From: Flavobacterium jumunjinense
GTDB lineage: Bacteria; Bacteroidota; Bacteroidia; Flavobacteriales; Flavobacteriaceae
DNA length: 64,000 bases
Reading direction: 5' to 3'
NCBI RefSeq assembly: GCF_021650975.2
Contig: NZ_CP091285.1
Location: 1,426,001-1,490,000 of the forward strand
Of this stretch, positions 9,704 to 19,240 are shown one piece after another (within the stretch, counting starts at the first letter, position 1; each line of letters opens with the position of its first letter). Below the pieces are notes generated by a model. That model was not told where the DNA came from. It searched no databases and worked only from the letters and a program-made list of their open reading frames with translations. Position numbers and translations under genes: made by a program.

Positions 9704-10633
9704 ATGAATCTAAATAAATTCAAAATGACAAGTTCAAAATCACTCTTAAAAAATAACGCTATGAGTTCTTTTGAAGAAATAAAAATAGAGCAAGATTTCA
9801 CATTACTTCGTTTTCAAAATGATTCGGAAATAATGGAACGAATTGAAAAACAAGTGAAAACAGGTTTGATTCAATTTCATTTTAACCTAAAAGGTAAAGC
9901 AAAATTTATTTTTAATCAGAGAAGTTATGCATTAGATTTAAACGAAGAGAAATCGTTACTTCTTTATAACCCTCAAAAAGAATTGCCGTTGCATTTAGAA
10001 GTGAGTCCGAAAACATGGGTTATTTCTGTTTTAATTTCAATAAAGAAATTTCATGCCTTGTTTTCAAATGAAGCAGAAGTAATACCTTTTCTAAGTCAAG
10101 AAAATTTAGACAAAAAATATTATGGAGAAGAAGATATAAGTCCTTCAATGGCAATTGTTCTCAATCAAATATTTCATTATAATCAAAATTCATCTATTAA
10201 AAATCTCTATCTAAAAGGAAAAGGATATGAATTAATGAGTTTGTATTTTAATCAAAATGAAGATCCAAATGCAGAACATTGTCCATTCTTAATTGATGAG
10301 GAAAATGTACTTAAGATAAAAAAAGCTAAAGAAATAATTATTGAAAACATGGCTGAGCCACCTGGCTTGCAAGAATTGGCAGATAGAGTAGGGTTAACAC
10401 TGAAGAAATTGAAAGTAGGTTTTAAACAAATTTATGGAGATAGTGTTTATAGCTTTTTGTTTGATTATAAAATGGAATACGCCCGAAAAATGCTAGATTC
10501 TGGTTCTTATAATGTTAATGAAGTAGGTTTAAAAGTAGGGTATAGTACTTCGAGTCATTTTATAGCGGCCTTCAAGAAAAAATTTGGAACAACACCAAAA
10601 AAATATTTAATGAATTTAAATTTGAATGTTTAG
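9704..10633 (+). CDS. AraC-family transcriptional regulator beside the heme operon
   Basis: A 309-residue protein. The C-terminal 100 residues (about 210-305) hold the two helix-turn-helix motifs of AraC/XylS proteins, ending with VGLKVGYSTSSHFIAAFKKKFGTTPKKY. The N-terminal two-thirds is a divergent sensor domain that I do not recognise. The ATG at 9704 is preferred over an upstream non-ATG start. Its position between divergent hemA and co-directional hemH suggests control of heme genes, possibly by iron or heme. That is inference from context only. Confidence 0.85.
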   Translation: MNLNKFKMTSSKSLLKNNAMSSFEEIKIEQDFTLLRFQNDSEIMERIEKQVKTGLIQFHFNLKGKAKFIFNQRSYALDLNEEKSLLLYNPQKELPLHLEVSPKTWVISVLISIKKFHALFSNEAEVIPFLSQENLDKKYYGEEDISPSMAIVLNQIFHYNQNSSIKNLYLKGKGYELMSLYFNQNEDPNAEHCPFLIDEENVLKIKKAKEIIIENMAEPPGLQELADRVGLTLKKLKVGFKQIYGDSVYSFLFDYKMEYARKMLDSGSYNVNEVGLKVGYSTSSHFIAAFKKKFGTTPKKYLMNLNLNV

Positions 10634-10762
10634 TATTAACGTACAATATCAAATTATTGAATACTACAATAGATAAAAAAAAGTTAAGGAGTCTTAGTAA
10701 GCTATTAAGATTAATTACTTTTATCGAACTTTTATAAAGAAGAAAATAAAATAGAAATAATA

Positions 10763-11797
10763 ATGAAAGGAGTATTATTAGTAAACTTAGGTTCACCAGA
10801 AAGTCCAACACCTAAAGATGTAAAGCCTTATTTAGATGAGTTCTTAATGGATAAATATGTAATTGACGTTCCGTTTTTATTACGAGCTTTATTAGTAAGA
10901 GGAATTATTCTTCAAACAAGACCTAAAAAATCTGCAGCTGCATACAAAAAAATCTGGTGGGAAGAAGGTTCTCCGTTAATAGTTCTTTCAAAAAGGATGA
11001 AAGAAAAAGTAGAGAAAGATGTTAGCGTTCCTGTTTCTTTAGCCATGCGTTATGGAAATCCAAGTATAGAATTTGGATTACAAGAATTGAGTGATAAAGG
11101 AGTAACAGAAGTATTATTGTTTCCACTATATCCGCAACATGCAATGGCTTCAACGGTAACAATTTTAGTTTTGGCGGAAGAATTGCGTAAGAAGAAGTTT
11201 CCACACATGAGTTTTACGATTGTTCCTGCATTTTATAATCAAAAAGATTATGTTAGGGATTTATCAAACTCCATTAAAAAACATTTAGAAGGCTTTGATT
11301 ATGATCATTTATTATTCTCATATCATGGAATTCCAGAACGTCATATAAGAAAAACAGACGTAACAAAAGGTCATTGTAAAATTGACGGAAGTTGTTGTAA
11401 TATACCTTCTCCAGCTCACGAATTTTGTTATCGTCACCAATGTTATGAAACGACAAAACAAGTAGTTGAATTTTTAGGAATTGAAGAAGGAAAATACAGT
11501 CAAACTTTTCAATCACGTTTAGCAGGAGATAAATGGTTAACGCCATATACTGATGTTGAGATTAATAAAATGCCAGAAAAAGGGATTAAGAAGTTAGCAG
11601 TGGTTACACCAGCATTCGTTGCAGATTGTTTAGAAACATTGGAAGAAATAGCTATGGAAGCAAATCATGAATTTAAAGCTCATGGTGGAGAAGAGTTTAG
11701 AGCAATTCCTTGTTTAAATGATGATGATGATTGGTGTAAAACGTTGAGCCGTTGGATTGATCAATGGGCTTTTCAAAATGAAGAACAAAAAGCATAA
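10763..11797 (+). CDS. hemH: Ferrochelatase
   Basis: HemH inserts Fe(II) into protoporphyrin IX to make protoheme. The 344-residue protein begins MKGVLLVNLGSPESP, has the catalytic His188 in FSYHGIPERH, and the later QSRLAGDKWLTPYT segment conserved around the active site. Cys residues cluster at about 205-225 (CKIDGSCCNIP, FCYRHQC). The stop codon overlaps the start of the MATE gene (TAATG). It is fed by HemF and HemJ encoded on either side. Confidence 0.97.
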   Translation: MKGVLLVNLGSPESPTPKDVKPYLDEFLMDKYVIDVPFLLRALLVRGIILQTRPKKSAAAYKKIWWEEGSPLIVLSKRMKEKVEKDVSVPVSLAMRYGNPSIEFGLQELSDKGVTEVLLFPLYPQHAMASTVTILVLAEELRKKKFPHMSFTIVPAFYNQKDYVRDLSNSIKKHLEGFDYDHLLFSYHGIPERHIRKTDVTKGHCKIDGSCCNIPSPAHEFCYRHQCYETTKQVVEFLGIEEGKYSQTFQSRLAGDKWLTPYTDVEINKMPEKGIKKLAVVTPAFVADCLETLEEIAMEANHEFKAHGGEEFRAIPCLNDDDDWCKTLSRWIDQWAFQNEEQKA

Positions 11798-13131
11798 TGG
11801 CAGTTTCTTCTAAAGAATTAGGATCATTAGATATAAAAAAATTATTGATTAAACAATCGGTACCCGCTTCTATAGGTATTTTGTTTATGTCAATTAACAT
11901 ACTAATAGACACTATCTTTGTAGGACAGTGGATTGGTTCATTGGCAATAGCAGCTGTTTCAGTGGTATTGCCAATTACTTTTTTAATATCCTCCTTAGGA
12001 ATGGCCTTAGGTATTGGAGGAAGTTCAATTATTTCAAGAGCATTAGGAGCGGAAGACAAAGAAAAAGCACTCTTAACGTTTGGAAATCAGTTAATGATGA
12101 CGATTTTACTTGCTGTACTATCTGTTGTTGTTGGTTTGTTTTACTCGGATGAGGTTTTGTTGCTCTTTGGAGCAAACGGAGCAATTAAAGAACCCGCTAA
12201 GGAATTTTTTATGCCTGTTTTATATGGAGTGCCTTTTTTAGCACTTAGTATGATGGGTAATACAGTAATTAGAGCAGAAGGGAAGCCAAAGTTTGCCATG
12301 ATGGCTATGATTATTCCTGCTTTTAGTAATATTATATTAGATATTATTTTTATAAAATTTCTAAATTTAGGTATGTTTGGAGCAGCTCTAGCTACTTCAA
12401 TTTCTTATTTTATGTGCTTTGCTTTCATTCTTTGGTTCTTTATTTATAGAAGTGAATTGAAACCGCAGTTGAAGCATTTTTTATTGCAACAAAAAGTAGT
12501 GTCTGAAATTTCTTCTTTAGGTTTTGTAACCTTTGCAAGACAAGGAGTTGTCGCAATTTTATCAATAATCTTAAATCATACCTTATTTACCTATGGTGGA
12601 GAAGATTCTGTTGCAATCTATGGAATTATAAGTAGAATGCTAATGTTTGCATTGTTTCCAATTCTAGGAGTAACACAAGGGTTTTTGCCAATTGCAGGTT
12701 ATAATTATGGTGCAAAATTATATGCACGTGTAAATGAGTCTATCACAACATCAATAAAGTGGGCTGCGTTTTTAGCAACAATAATTTTTGTAGTTATCTT
12801 AGTATTTGCGAGCTCTATCGTAACGATATTTACTACAGACGCAAAAATAATTGCTGAAACACCAAATGCATTACGAATTATATTTGCAGCATCTCCAATT
12901 ATTGCCATACAACTAATCGGTGCGGCCTATTTTCAAGCAGCAGGAAAAGCAATTCCAGCATTACTATTAACACTTACTAAACAAGGGTTTTTCTTAATTC
13001 CTTTAGTACTTGTTTTACCAAATTATTATGGTATTTTTGGAGTATGGATTTCTTTTCCAATTGCAGATATTTTGGCAACATTAGTAACAGCATTCTTTTT
13101 AAGAAGGGAAATGAAGCGGGAATTAGTTTAA
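11797..13131 (+). CDS. MATE family efflux transporter
   Basis: This 444-residue protein has twelve predicted membrane segments in two homologous halves and belongs to the MATE (MatE) family of cation-driven exporters. GMALGIGGSSIISRALGA near residue 75 and QGFLPIAGYNYGAKLY near 300 are the equivalent conserved loops of the two halves. Substrate unknown. Translational coupling to hemH (1-bp overlap) raises the possibility of exporting porphyrin or related toxic compounds, but this is speculation. Confidence 0.93.
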   Translation: MAVSSKELGSLDIKKLLIKQSVPASIGILFMSINILIDTIFVGQWIGSLAIAAVSVVLPITFLISSLGMALGIGGSSIISRALGAEDKEKALLTFGNQLMMTILLAVLSVVVGLFYSDEVLLLFGANGAIKEPAKEFFMPVLYGVPFLALSMMGNTVIRAEGKPKFAMMAMIIPAFSNIILDIIFIKFLNLGMFGAALATSISYFMCFAFILWFFIYRSELKPQLKHFLLQQKVVSEISSLGFVTFARQGVVAILSIILNHTLFTYGGEDSVAIYGIISRMLMFALFPILGVTQGFLPIAGYNYGAKLYARVNESITTSIKWAAFLATIIFVVILVFASSIVTIFTTDAKIIAETPNALRIIFAASPIIAIQLIGAAYFQAAGKAIPALLLTLTKQGFFLIPLVLVLPNYYGIFGVWISFPIADILATLVTAFFLRREMKRELV

Positions 13132-13133
13132 TT

Positions 13134-13170
13134 AGACTTCACATTATTTGAGAGTTTATATTGTGAGTCT
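13134..13170 (+). terminator. Weak hairpin after the MATE gene
   Basis: Arms AGACT-t-CACA (13134-13143) and TGTGAGTCT (13162-13170) pair with one bulge, followed by only a short T stretch. It is a possible inefficient terminator between the hemH-MATE pair and the lipoprotein gene. Confidence 0.4.
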
Positions 13171-13224
13171 TTAAAGATAAATGGAACATATTTAAGATTC
13201 TAAACAAATAAATTTATACATACT

Positions 13225-13818
13225 ATGAAAAAATGTTTTGTACTTTTTGTTGTTTCTGTTTTTGTTGTTTCTTGTTCAATACCAAAATATGTTTTTGATA
13301 ATAAAGGACAATCTACAGGTGTCGATTTTACTACTGGAAAATGGTTGTTAAACAATGTTGACGCTCCTTCAAATGTTGAAAATCAATTAACAGCATTGGT
13401 TCTGAAAGATTTTAAAGGTTTCCTAAATGACAGAGTAATTCCTATTAATGAAGCAAAAGGCTTGTTATTGCCAAGGAAAATAAATGTTAACCCTGATAAG
13501 AAAACATTAGAAGATTTAAAAAAAGGAACAAATTTTAATTTTTTCATTAATATAAAAGCTTCAAAAACCAAAGAAGATTTTGGATCGGTAGATTTAACTC
13601 CCAGTAGATTCAACGACGGGGGAATGAACCAAAGTGAAGTGCTTTTAGAAGTATATGATTTAAATATTGCAGAAATTATATATTCTCAAAGAGTAATTGG
13701 TTCAACAGAACTGTCTCAAGACAATCAAGATGTTCACATATCAAAATCCTCCCAATCACTTTTAATAGGCGCATATAAAAAGTTAATAAAAGATATAGAG
13801 AAAAAGTCTATAAAATAA
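13225..13818 (+). CDS. Hypothetical lipoprotein
   Basis: A 197-residue protein with a lipoprotein signal peptide: Lys-Lys, a hydrophobic stretch, and a lipobox ending at Cys17 (VVSCS). The mature part is soluble, with a predicted alternating beta/alpha pattern. I recognise no family. It precedes hemJ by 5 bp, so the two are probably co-transcribed. Confidence 0.7.
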   Translation: MKKCFVLFVVSVFVVSCSIPKYVFDNKGQSTGVDFTTGKWLLNNVDAPSNVENQLTALVLKDFKGFLNDRVIPINEAKGLLLPRKINVNPDKKTLEDLKKGTNFNFFINIKASKTKEDFGSVDLTPSRFNDGGMNQSEVLLEVYDLNIAEIIYSQRVIGSTELSQDNQDVHISKSSQSLLIGAYKKLIKDIEKKSIK

Positions 13819-13823
13819 ATACA

Positions 13824-14366
13824 ATGGAATATAATTATATAAAATCACTTCATCTAATTTTTGTTATAACATGGTTCGCTGGGCTTTTTTATATTGTTCG
13901 TCTGTTTGTTTATCATGCAGAAGCAAAATTGAAGGAACAACCAGAACAAGATATTTTAATAAAACAATATCAATTAATGCAATATAGATTGTGGTATATA
14001 ATTACTTGGCCAAGCGCTGTATTAGCTAGTTTATTTGCTTTTTACTTATTATACTTAAATCCTAATTGGTTAACGCAATCATGGATGCATGTTAAATTGG
14101 CATTTGTTTTGCTACTCTACATTTATCATTTAAAATGTCATCAAATATTTAAACAGTTGCAAAATGATGAGGTAAAGCATAGTTCCAACTTTTTTAGAAT
14201 TTGGAATGAAGGTGCAACAATTATTTTATTTGCAGTGGTTTTTTTAGTAATTTTAAAAAGTGCAATAAATTGGATTTTTGGTGTAGTCGGTATTATTACT
14301 TTTTCTGTTTTGATAATGCTAGGATTTAAATTTTACAAACGAATTAGAGAAAAAAATAAAGAATAG
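13824..14366 (+). CDS. hemJ: Protoporphyrinogen IX oxidase, HemJ type (often listed as CopD family)
   Basis: HemJ oxidises protoporphyrinogen IX to protoporphyrin IX in the inner membrane, linked to the respiratory chain. The 180-residue protein has four to five membrane helices. It carries the family hallmarks: the N-terminal SLHLIFVITWFAGLFYIVRLF with its conserved His10, then VYHAEA, MQYRLW, WMHVKLAF with Lys, and RIWNEGATIILF. No hemG or hemY is seen, so this is the likely oxidase bridging hemF and hemH, both in this window. Automatic annotation often calls these proteins CopD-like. Confidence 0.85.
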   Translation: MEYNYIKSLHLIFVITWFAGLFYIVRLFVYHAEAKLKEQPEQDILIKQYQLMQYRLWYIITWPSAVLASLFAFYLLYLNPNWLTQSWMHVKLAFVLLLYIYHLKCHQIFKQLQNDEVKHSSNFFRIWNEGATIILFAVVFLVILKSAINWIFGVVGIITFSVLIMLGFKFYKRIREKNKE

Positions 14367-14374
14367 TATATATC

Positions 14375-15841
14375 GTGTTTACTTTAAAAATAAAAAAATT
14401 ATCACTACGAGTAAGAATATTTTTATCAATGATATTCTTAACCCTAATTGCGTCTATTTTAATTGCATTGGTATCCTATTATCAATTTAAAAAAGAGGCA
14501 AGAGAATACCATCAAGACAGATTAGAACGTAAAGAAAACGCAATTATTGAGAATATTAATTATGTTTTAAATAATACAACCTATTTGTTAACTACAGAAA
14601 ATATTCAATTTATATTTAAAGATAAAATTCACGAATTAGCCGATATTCATAGTTTAGAAATTAACTTTTTTAACCTAAATGGAAATTTATTAATATCATC
14701 CAAACCTGTTTTTAAAATGGATAGTATTAAACCGAAAATTAATTCTTCTACTTTAAAAATATTAAGAGGAACAATTGAGAAAAGGTATGTTGAATTCACA
14801 AAAATTGACGGACTACCATATCGAACTTCCTATAGTTATATTAAAGACAATAAGTTTAAACCATTAGCTATTTTAAGTCTTCCTTATGAAGAAGATACGG
14901 AGTTTTATGATAATGAAATTAGAAACTTCCTAATTCGATTTAGTCAGGTATATTTCTTGATGTTTTTAATTGCTATTTTCCTGTCTTACTTTTTATCAAG
15001 TTATATTACAAAATCATTAAAAATAATTTCAGATAAAATTCAAGAAACCAATTTCAATCAATTAAACCAAAAAATTGAATTAGAAGAAGGTAGTAGAGAA
15101 ATTAATCTTTTGATAGAATCATATAACAATATGGTTGATAAATTAGAAGATAGTGCTACAAAATTAGCACAAAGTGAAAGAGAGCAGGCTTGGAGAGAAA
15201 TGGCAAAACAAGTAGCACATGAAATTAAAAATCCATTAACACCAATGCGATTAACGGTGCAAAGTTTTCAAAGACGTTTTGACGAAAATGACCCTAAGAT
15301 TAAAGAAAAACTAGATGACTTCTCTAAAACTTTAATACAACAAATCGATACGATGAGTTCTGTGGCAAGTGCTTTTTCAAATTTTGCTTCTATGCCGGCA
15401 CAACAAAATGAAACATTAAATGTTGTTAAAATTGTGCAACTAGCATTAGAAATTTTTAATGAAGATTTTATTGAGTATTCTTTTATAGATGAAGAAATAA
15501 TTGCCCGTTTAGATAGGACTCAGTTAATTAGAGTAATAACGAATTTAGTTAAAAATGCAATACAATCTTTGCCAGAAGAACAAGAAAATAAATCGGTTTT
15601 AGTTCGTATTTTTAAAGAAGACAACGAAGTTAAAATAGAAGTAAAAGACAACGGTAAAGGAGTTTCTGAACAAAACAAAGCAAGAATTTTCGAACCAAAA
15701 TTTACCACTAAATCAAGTGGAATGGGGTTAGGGCTAGCTATCATTAAAAAAATAATTGAAAACTATAACGGAAGAATAACATTTGAAAGTAAAGAAGGAG
15801 TAGGTACAACTTTCCTTGTGTGCTTTCCGATAACATCATAA
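14375..15841 (+). CDS. Membrane sensor histidine kinase, NtrY-like
   Basis: A 488-residue kinase: TM1 about 12-35, an extracytoplasmic sensor region of about 150 residues, TM2 about 190-210, HAMP about 210-260, phospho-acceptor His282 in AHEIKNP, N-box N390/N394 (NLVKNA), DNGKG at 425-429 and the GLGL lid at 451-454. The start is a GTG at 14375, 8 bp after hemJ; an ATG at 14429 would cut into TM1. No response regulator gene is adjacent, so the partner is elsewhere. The ligand is unknown. Confidence 0.9.
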   Translation: MFTLKIKKLSLRVRIFLSMIFLTLIASILIALVSYYQFKKEAREYHQDRLERKENAIIENINYVLNNTTYLLTTENIQFIFKDKIHELADIHSLEINFFNLNGNLLISSKPVFKMDSIKPKINSSTLKILRGTIEKRYVEFTKIDGLPYRTSYSYIKDNKFKPLAILSLPYEEDTEFYDNEIRNFLIRFSQVYFLMFLIAIFLSYFLSSYITKSLKIISDKIQETNFNQLNQKIELEEGSREINLLIESYNNMVDKLEDSATKLAQSEREQAWREMAKQVAHEIKNPLTPMRLTVQSFQRRFDENDPKIKEKLDDFSKTLIQQIDTMSSVASAFSNFASMPAQQNETLNVVKIVQLALEIFNEDFIEYSFIDEEIIARLDRTQLIRVITNLVKNAIQSLPEEQENKSVLVRIFKEDNEVKIEVKDNGKGVSEQNKARIFEPKFTTKSSGMGLGLAIIKKIIENYNGRITFESKEGVGTTFLVCFPITS

Positions 15842-15849
15842 ATAAAGAA

Positions 15850-16620
15850 ATGGAAAATATTTTAATTGAAAAACAAGAAAACATTGCAATTGTAACCATT
15901 AACAGACCAGAAAAATTGAATGCTTTAAACAAAGCAACAATCTTGGAACTGCATGAAGGTTTTAAAACTCTTAATGAGGATGCAAGCATAAAAGCAATAA
16001 TTATTACAGGTAGTGGTGAAAAAGCATTTGTTGCTGGAGCAGATATATCTGAATTTGCCCATTTTTCGGAAGAAGACGGTGGGAAATTGGCAGCAAAAGG
16101 ACAAGAATTATTGTTCGATTTTGTGGAAAATTTAAGTACACCAGTTATAGCTGCTGTAAACGGTTTTGCATTAGGAGGAGGATTAGAATTGGCAATGGCT
16201 TGTCATTTTAGAGTAGCTTCAGATAATGCAAGAATGGGGTTGCCAGAAGTAACATTAGGAGTAATTCCTGGATATGGAGGAACACAGCGTTTATCGCAAT
16301 TAGTAGGTAAAGGAAGAGCAATGGAAATGATAATGACAGCAGGAATGATAGATGCTACTACAGCAAAAGAGAGTGGACTTGTTAATCATGTTGTAGCTCA
16401 AGCAGATTTAATTGAGTTTACAAAAGGAATTGCTTCAAAAATTGTTAGAAACTCTAGTGTTGCTATTTCTAAAGCTATCCAAGCGGTAAATGCTAATTTT
16501 AAAGACGGAGTAAACGGTTTTGAAGTAGAAATCGAGAATTTTGGAGCTTGTTTTGGAACCGAACACTTTAAAGAAGGAACAACCGCATTTTTAGAGAAAA
16601 GGAAAGCGAATTTTAAATAG
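15850..16620 (+). CDS. Enoyl-CoA hydratase (crotonase family)
   Basis: A 256-residue crotonase that hydrates short-chain trans-2-enoyl-CoA to 3-hydroxyacyl-CoA. AFVAGADISEF (59-69) and GFALGGGLELA (105-115) form the oxyanion hole. Both catalytic glutamates of true hydratases are present: Glu113 and Glu133 (GLPEVTLGVIPG). The ATG at 15850, 8 bp after the kinase gene, is preferred to an upstream ATG at 15820 that lies inside the kinase frame. A terminator follows. Confidence 0.93.
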   Translation: MENILIEKQENIAIVTINRPEKLNALNKATILELHEGFKTLNEDASIKAIIITGSGEKAFVAGADISEFAHFSEEDGGKLAAKGQELLFDFVENLSTPVIAAVNGFALGGGLELAMACHFRVASDNARMGLPEVTLGVIPGYGGTQRLSQLVGKGRAMEMIMTAGMIDATTAKESGLVNHVVAQADLIEFTKGIASKIVRNSSVAISKAIQAVNANFKDGVNGFEVEIENFGACFGTEHFKEGTTAFLEKRKANFK

Positions 16621-16637
16621 AAAGAATACGATATTTT

Positions 16638-16672
16638 AAAAAGGCTGTTTGAAAACTTCAAACAGCCTTTTT
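16638..16672. terminator. Bidirectional intrinsic terminator
   Basis: A 15-bp perfect stem (16638-16652 with 16658-16672) with a 5-nt loop has A and T runs at its ends. It separates the convergent enoyl-CoA hydratase and PhoD genes. Confidence 0.88.
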
Positions 16673-16679
16673 TGTTTTC

Positions 16680-18392
16680 TTAGATTGAATATGAAACTAC
16701 ACGTTCTGTATTTTCAGAAAAATTTTCATTAAACACTGTAGTTACAAAATTCCATTTCGATTCTACAGTACTAGAAGTAAAATGAACCGTTAAATAGCCT
16801 CTGTCGGAAGCATTTAAATAATTAAGATCATCAATTAGTACTTGCATTGCCGTTTCAAAACCACCAATGGCAGAAGCATCAAGTCCTAAATATTTTTCTA
16901 AACCAGGAGAAGTCACAGAGGAAGTCGCAAATTCTCTTCCTTTTCCATTGGCATTACTATCATTTAAGTTACTATACCAAGCATTGTGTGTGTCTCCAGC
17001 AAGACAGATGATTTTTTTATTTCCAAAACTATTGTAAAGTATTTCTCTTTCTACAGGATAACCATCCCAAGCGTCTAAATTATAAGGTAGCACTGTTGTT
17101 ATTCTTCCAATTTCTGCATTAGTAAGTGTTGGGTCTCCATTAGTATAGCGTAATTTTATACTAACAAGTTCTGTTAGTGTTTGTTGAAACTGTTGTAATG
17201 CTGCTGCAGAACCTCCTAATACAGAACCTAGACCAATTAATAATTCAGCAGGAATCATCATTTTTCCCATTAATACTTGTTGCCCTAAAACTTGCCAAGG
17301 AGCACTACTTCCTGTTACTTGTGATATTAGCCAATTTCTTTGTGTTGTTCCAAGTAGTGTTCGGTTTGGATTTAATAAATCGGTTTGAAAACTTGGAATG
17401 TCAAAGTTTCCAGAATTATCAAAATAATTAGAGTATTCTAATTGTTTATCACGTCCAATTACACGTGTGTCTAGCATTACTAAATTAACAAGGTTTCCAA
17501 TATTGAAATTTCTATAGATCAAATTAATGTCATTTGTTTTCATAGGTAGAAATTCACTATAAGCTTTAATTGCATCTGCTTTTCTTGCTTCAAAACTTCC
17601 TTCGTTTGGCTGATGATTTTCTGCACCATCTTTATAGGTGTCATTGGCTATTTCATGATCATCCCAAACACAAATGAATGGTTTCTTTTGATGCGCTAAT
17701 TGTAAGTTTTTATCCGTACGATATTGTTTATAACGTGCTCTATAATCATTTAATGTTATAATTTCATTTGCTGGAGAATGCTTTCTGTTTAATGCATTTG
17801 TATATTCATTAGTACCATATTCTTCTTGTGCATATTCATAAATGTAATCGCCAAGATGTACAATAATATCAGCATTAGAATTAGCCATTGCCTGGTAAAC
17901 ATTAAATAAACCAGCAGGATAATTTGCACAAGAACAAACCGCTAATGTAACTGCATTTGTAGCAACAGGTAGTGTAATTGTTTCACCAATTACAGAAACA
18001 CTTCTGTCTTCTTGATTAAAGAAACGATAATATAGTTTTTTATCGGCTTCTAAATTCTGAAGTTCAATGGCAATTGTATAATCTCGTGAGTTATCTGTAG
18101 TTACTCCTCCACTTCTAAAAACGGTTTCAAATTTAGCATCATAAGCTACTTGCCAAAGTATTTTAACACTAGGTTTTCCAGTGTTATATCGTGTCCAAAT
18201 AATTATTTGGTTATGAGTTGGGTCAAAACTAGCTACTCCATGTGCAAAATTATCATTTGAATAATCATCTGGCACACCAAAAACACTATCATCATCTGAG
18301 CAACTAATAAAGTTGGGAGCTAAAAGAATTCCTCCAGTTGTTAAAATAGAATTGATTAAAAATCGCCTTCTTGACAAAGAATTTTGACTCAT
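16680..18392 (-). CDS. PhoD-like alkaline phosphatase/phosphodiesterase, Tat-exported
   Basis: This 570-residue protein has a twin-arginine signal (SRRRFLINS at residues 7-15) followed by a hydrophobic stretch and a Cys in ISCSDDD that may be lipidated. PhoD domains follow: an N-terminal Fn3-like domain (about 40-140), then the metallophosphatase core with VHLGDYIYEY, WDDHEIANDTYKDG and LAGDTHNAW, which provide the Fe/Ca ligands. It releases phosphate from extracytoplasmic phosphate esters. Transcribed alone, with no Pho regulatory site that I could recognise. Confidence 0.92.
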   Translation of the reverse strand: MSQNSLSRRRFLINSILTTGGILLAPNFISCSDDDSVFGVPDDYSNDNFAHGVASFDPTHNQIIIWTRYNTGKPSVKILWQVAYDAKFETVFRSGGVTTDNSRDYTIAIELQNLEADKKLYYRFFNQEDRSVSVIGETITLPVATNAVTLAVCSCANYPAGLFNVYQAMANSNADIIVHLGDYIYEYAQEEYGTNEYTNALNRKHSPANEIITLNDYRARYKQYRTDKNLQLAHQKKPFICVWDDHEIANDTYKDGAENHQPNEGSFEARKADAIKAYSEFLPMKTNDINLIYRNFNIGNLVNLVMLDTRVIGRDKQLEYSNYFDNSGNFDIPSFQTDLLNPNRTLLGTTQRNWLISQVTGSSAPWQVLGQQVLMGKMMIPAELLIGLGSVLGGSAAALQQFQQTLTELVSIKLRYTNGDPTLTNAEIGRITTVLPYNLDAWDGYPVEREILYNSFGNKKIICLAGDTHNAWYSNLNDSNANGKGREFATSSVTSPGLEKYLGLDASAIGGFETAMQVLIDDLNYLNASDRGYLTVHFTSSTVESKWNFVTTVFNENFSENTERVVSYSI

Positions 18393-18568
18393 TATTTCTG
18401 TATTTAAATTTTTACAAAATTCAAATATTAGATTTAAGAAGGTATTATTTAGAGATTAATTAACTATTAAAAAATAAGTTTCAAAAGTGTTGAAAAAAGT
18501 AAGTTGTTAAAGAAAAGAACAAGAATTCATCATTTTAATATTAAATGATAGAAAATGAAAAATAGTTG

Positions 18569-19213
18569 TTATTTTTCACCTTCCCATTCTGCATAAAATT
18601 GCGACAAGAATTTCTCCATGAAAATATGTCTATCTTTTGCAATTTTTTTTCCAGTTTCGGTATTCATTTTATCTTTAAGAAGTAGTAGTTTTTCATAAAA
18701 ATGATTCAATGTTGGAGCATCACTGTTTTTATACTCTTCTTTGCTCATATTCAATTGAGGTTGAATATTCGGATTATATAATGCTCTGTCTTTGAAACCA
18801 CCATAATTGAAAGTCCTAGCAATTCCTATTGCACCAAGAGCATCTAAACGATCAGCATCTTGAACAATATCAAGCTCTTTAGATGCGAATTTTTTGTCGA
18901 AATTTCCACCTTTAAAGGAAATGTTTTCAATAATAGCAATAACATGGTTTATGGTGTTTTTGTCTACATTTTGACTTTCTAAAAAAGTAGTTGCTATTTT
19001 AGGACCAACAGTTTCATCTCCATCATGAAATTTACTGTCGGCAATGTCATGTAACAGAGCACCTAGTTTTACAATTTCAAGATTACATTCTTCATCTTTA
19101 GCAATTAAAAGAGCATTTTTATAAACCCGTTCAATGTGAAACCAATCATGTCCTCCTTCTGCATTTTGAAGCTTCTCTTTTACGAAATGTATTGTAGTAT
19201 CAATTAATTGCAT
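18569..19213 (-). CDS. HD-domain phosphohydrolase
   Basis: The 214-residue protein is an HD-domain hydrolase of the YedJ type. The first metal His lies in GHDWFHIERVY (about 18-28), then the paired LLHDIADSKFHDGD (about 49-62), and Asp in VQDADRLDALGAIG (about 117-130). Substrate is unknown; relatives act on phosphate esters or nucleotides. It is the last gene of a four-gene minus-strand operon starting at plsC, 27 bp after the cyclase gene. Confidence 0.88.
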   Translation of the reverse strand: MQLIDTTIHFVKEKLQNAEGGHDWFHIERVYKNALLIAKDEECNLEIVKLGALLHDIADSKFHDGDETVGPKIATTFLESQNVDKNTINHVIAIIENISFKGGNFDKKFASKELDIVQDADRLDALGAIGIARTFNYGGFKDRALYNPNIQPQLNMSKEEYKNSDAPTLNHFYEKLLLLKDKMNTETGKKIAKDRHIFMEKFLSQFYAEWEGEK

Positions 19214-19240
19214 TTTTAACTTTTATATATATTTTGGAAT

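Noticed and set aside
18445-18453. TTATTTAGA upstream of the PhoD gene, the same nine bases as near the iron promoters
   Set aside because: A nine-base AT-rich word is expected to occur several times in a window of this composition. It also occurs at 7339-7347 in the hem operon. Only the copies that are part of long palindromes were kept as candidate operators.
18393-18568. AT-rich gap between PhoD and the HD-hydrolase gene, with a hairpin ATCATTT/AAATGAT
   Set aside because: The stem is seven AT-rich pairs, has no clear T run, and does not sit right after a gene end. No promoter element was found that matches TAnnTTTG exactly.
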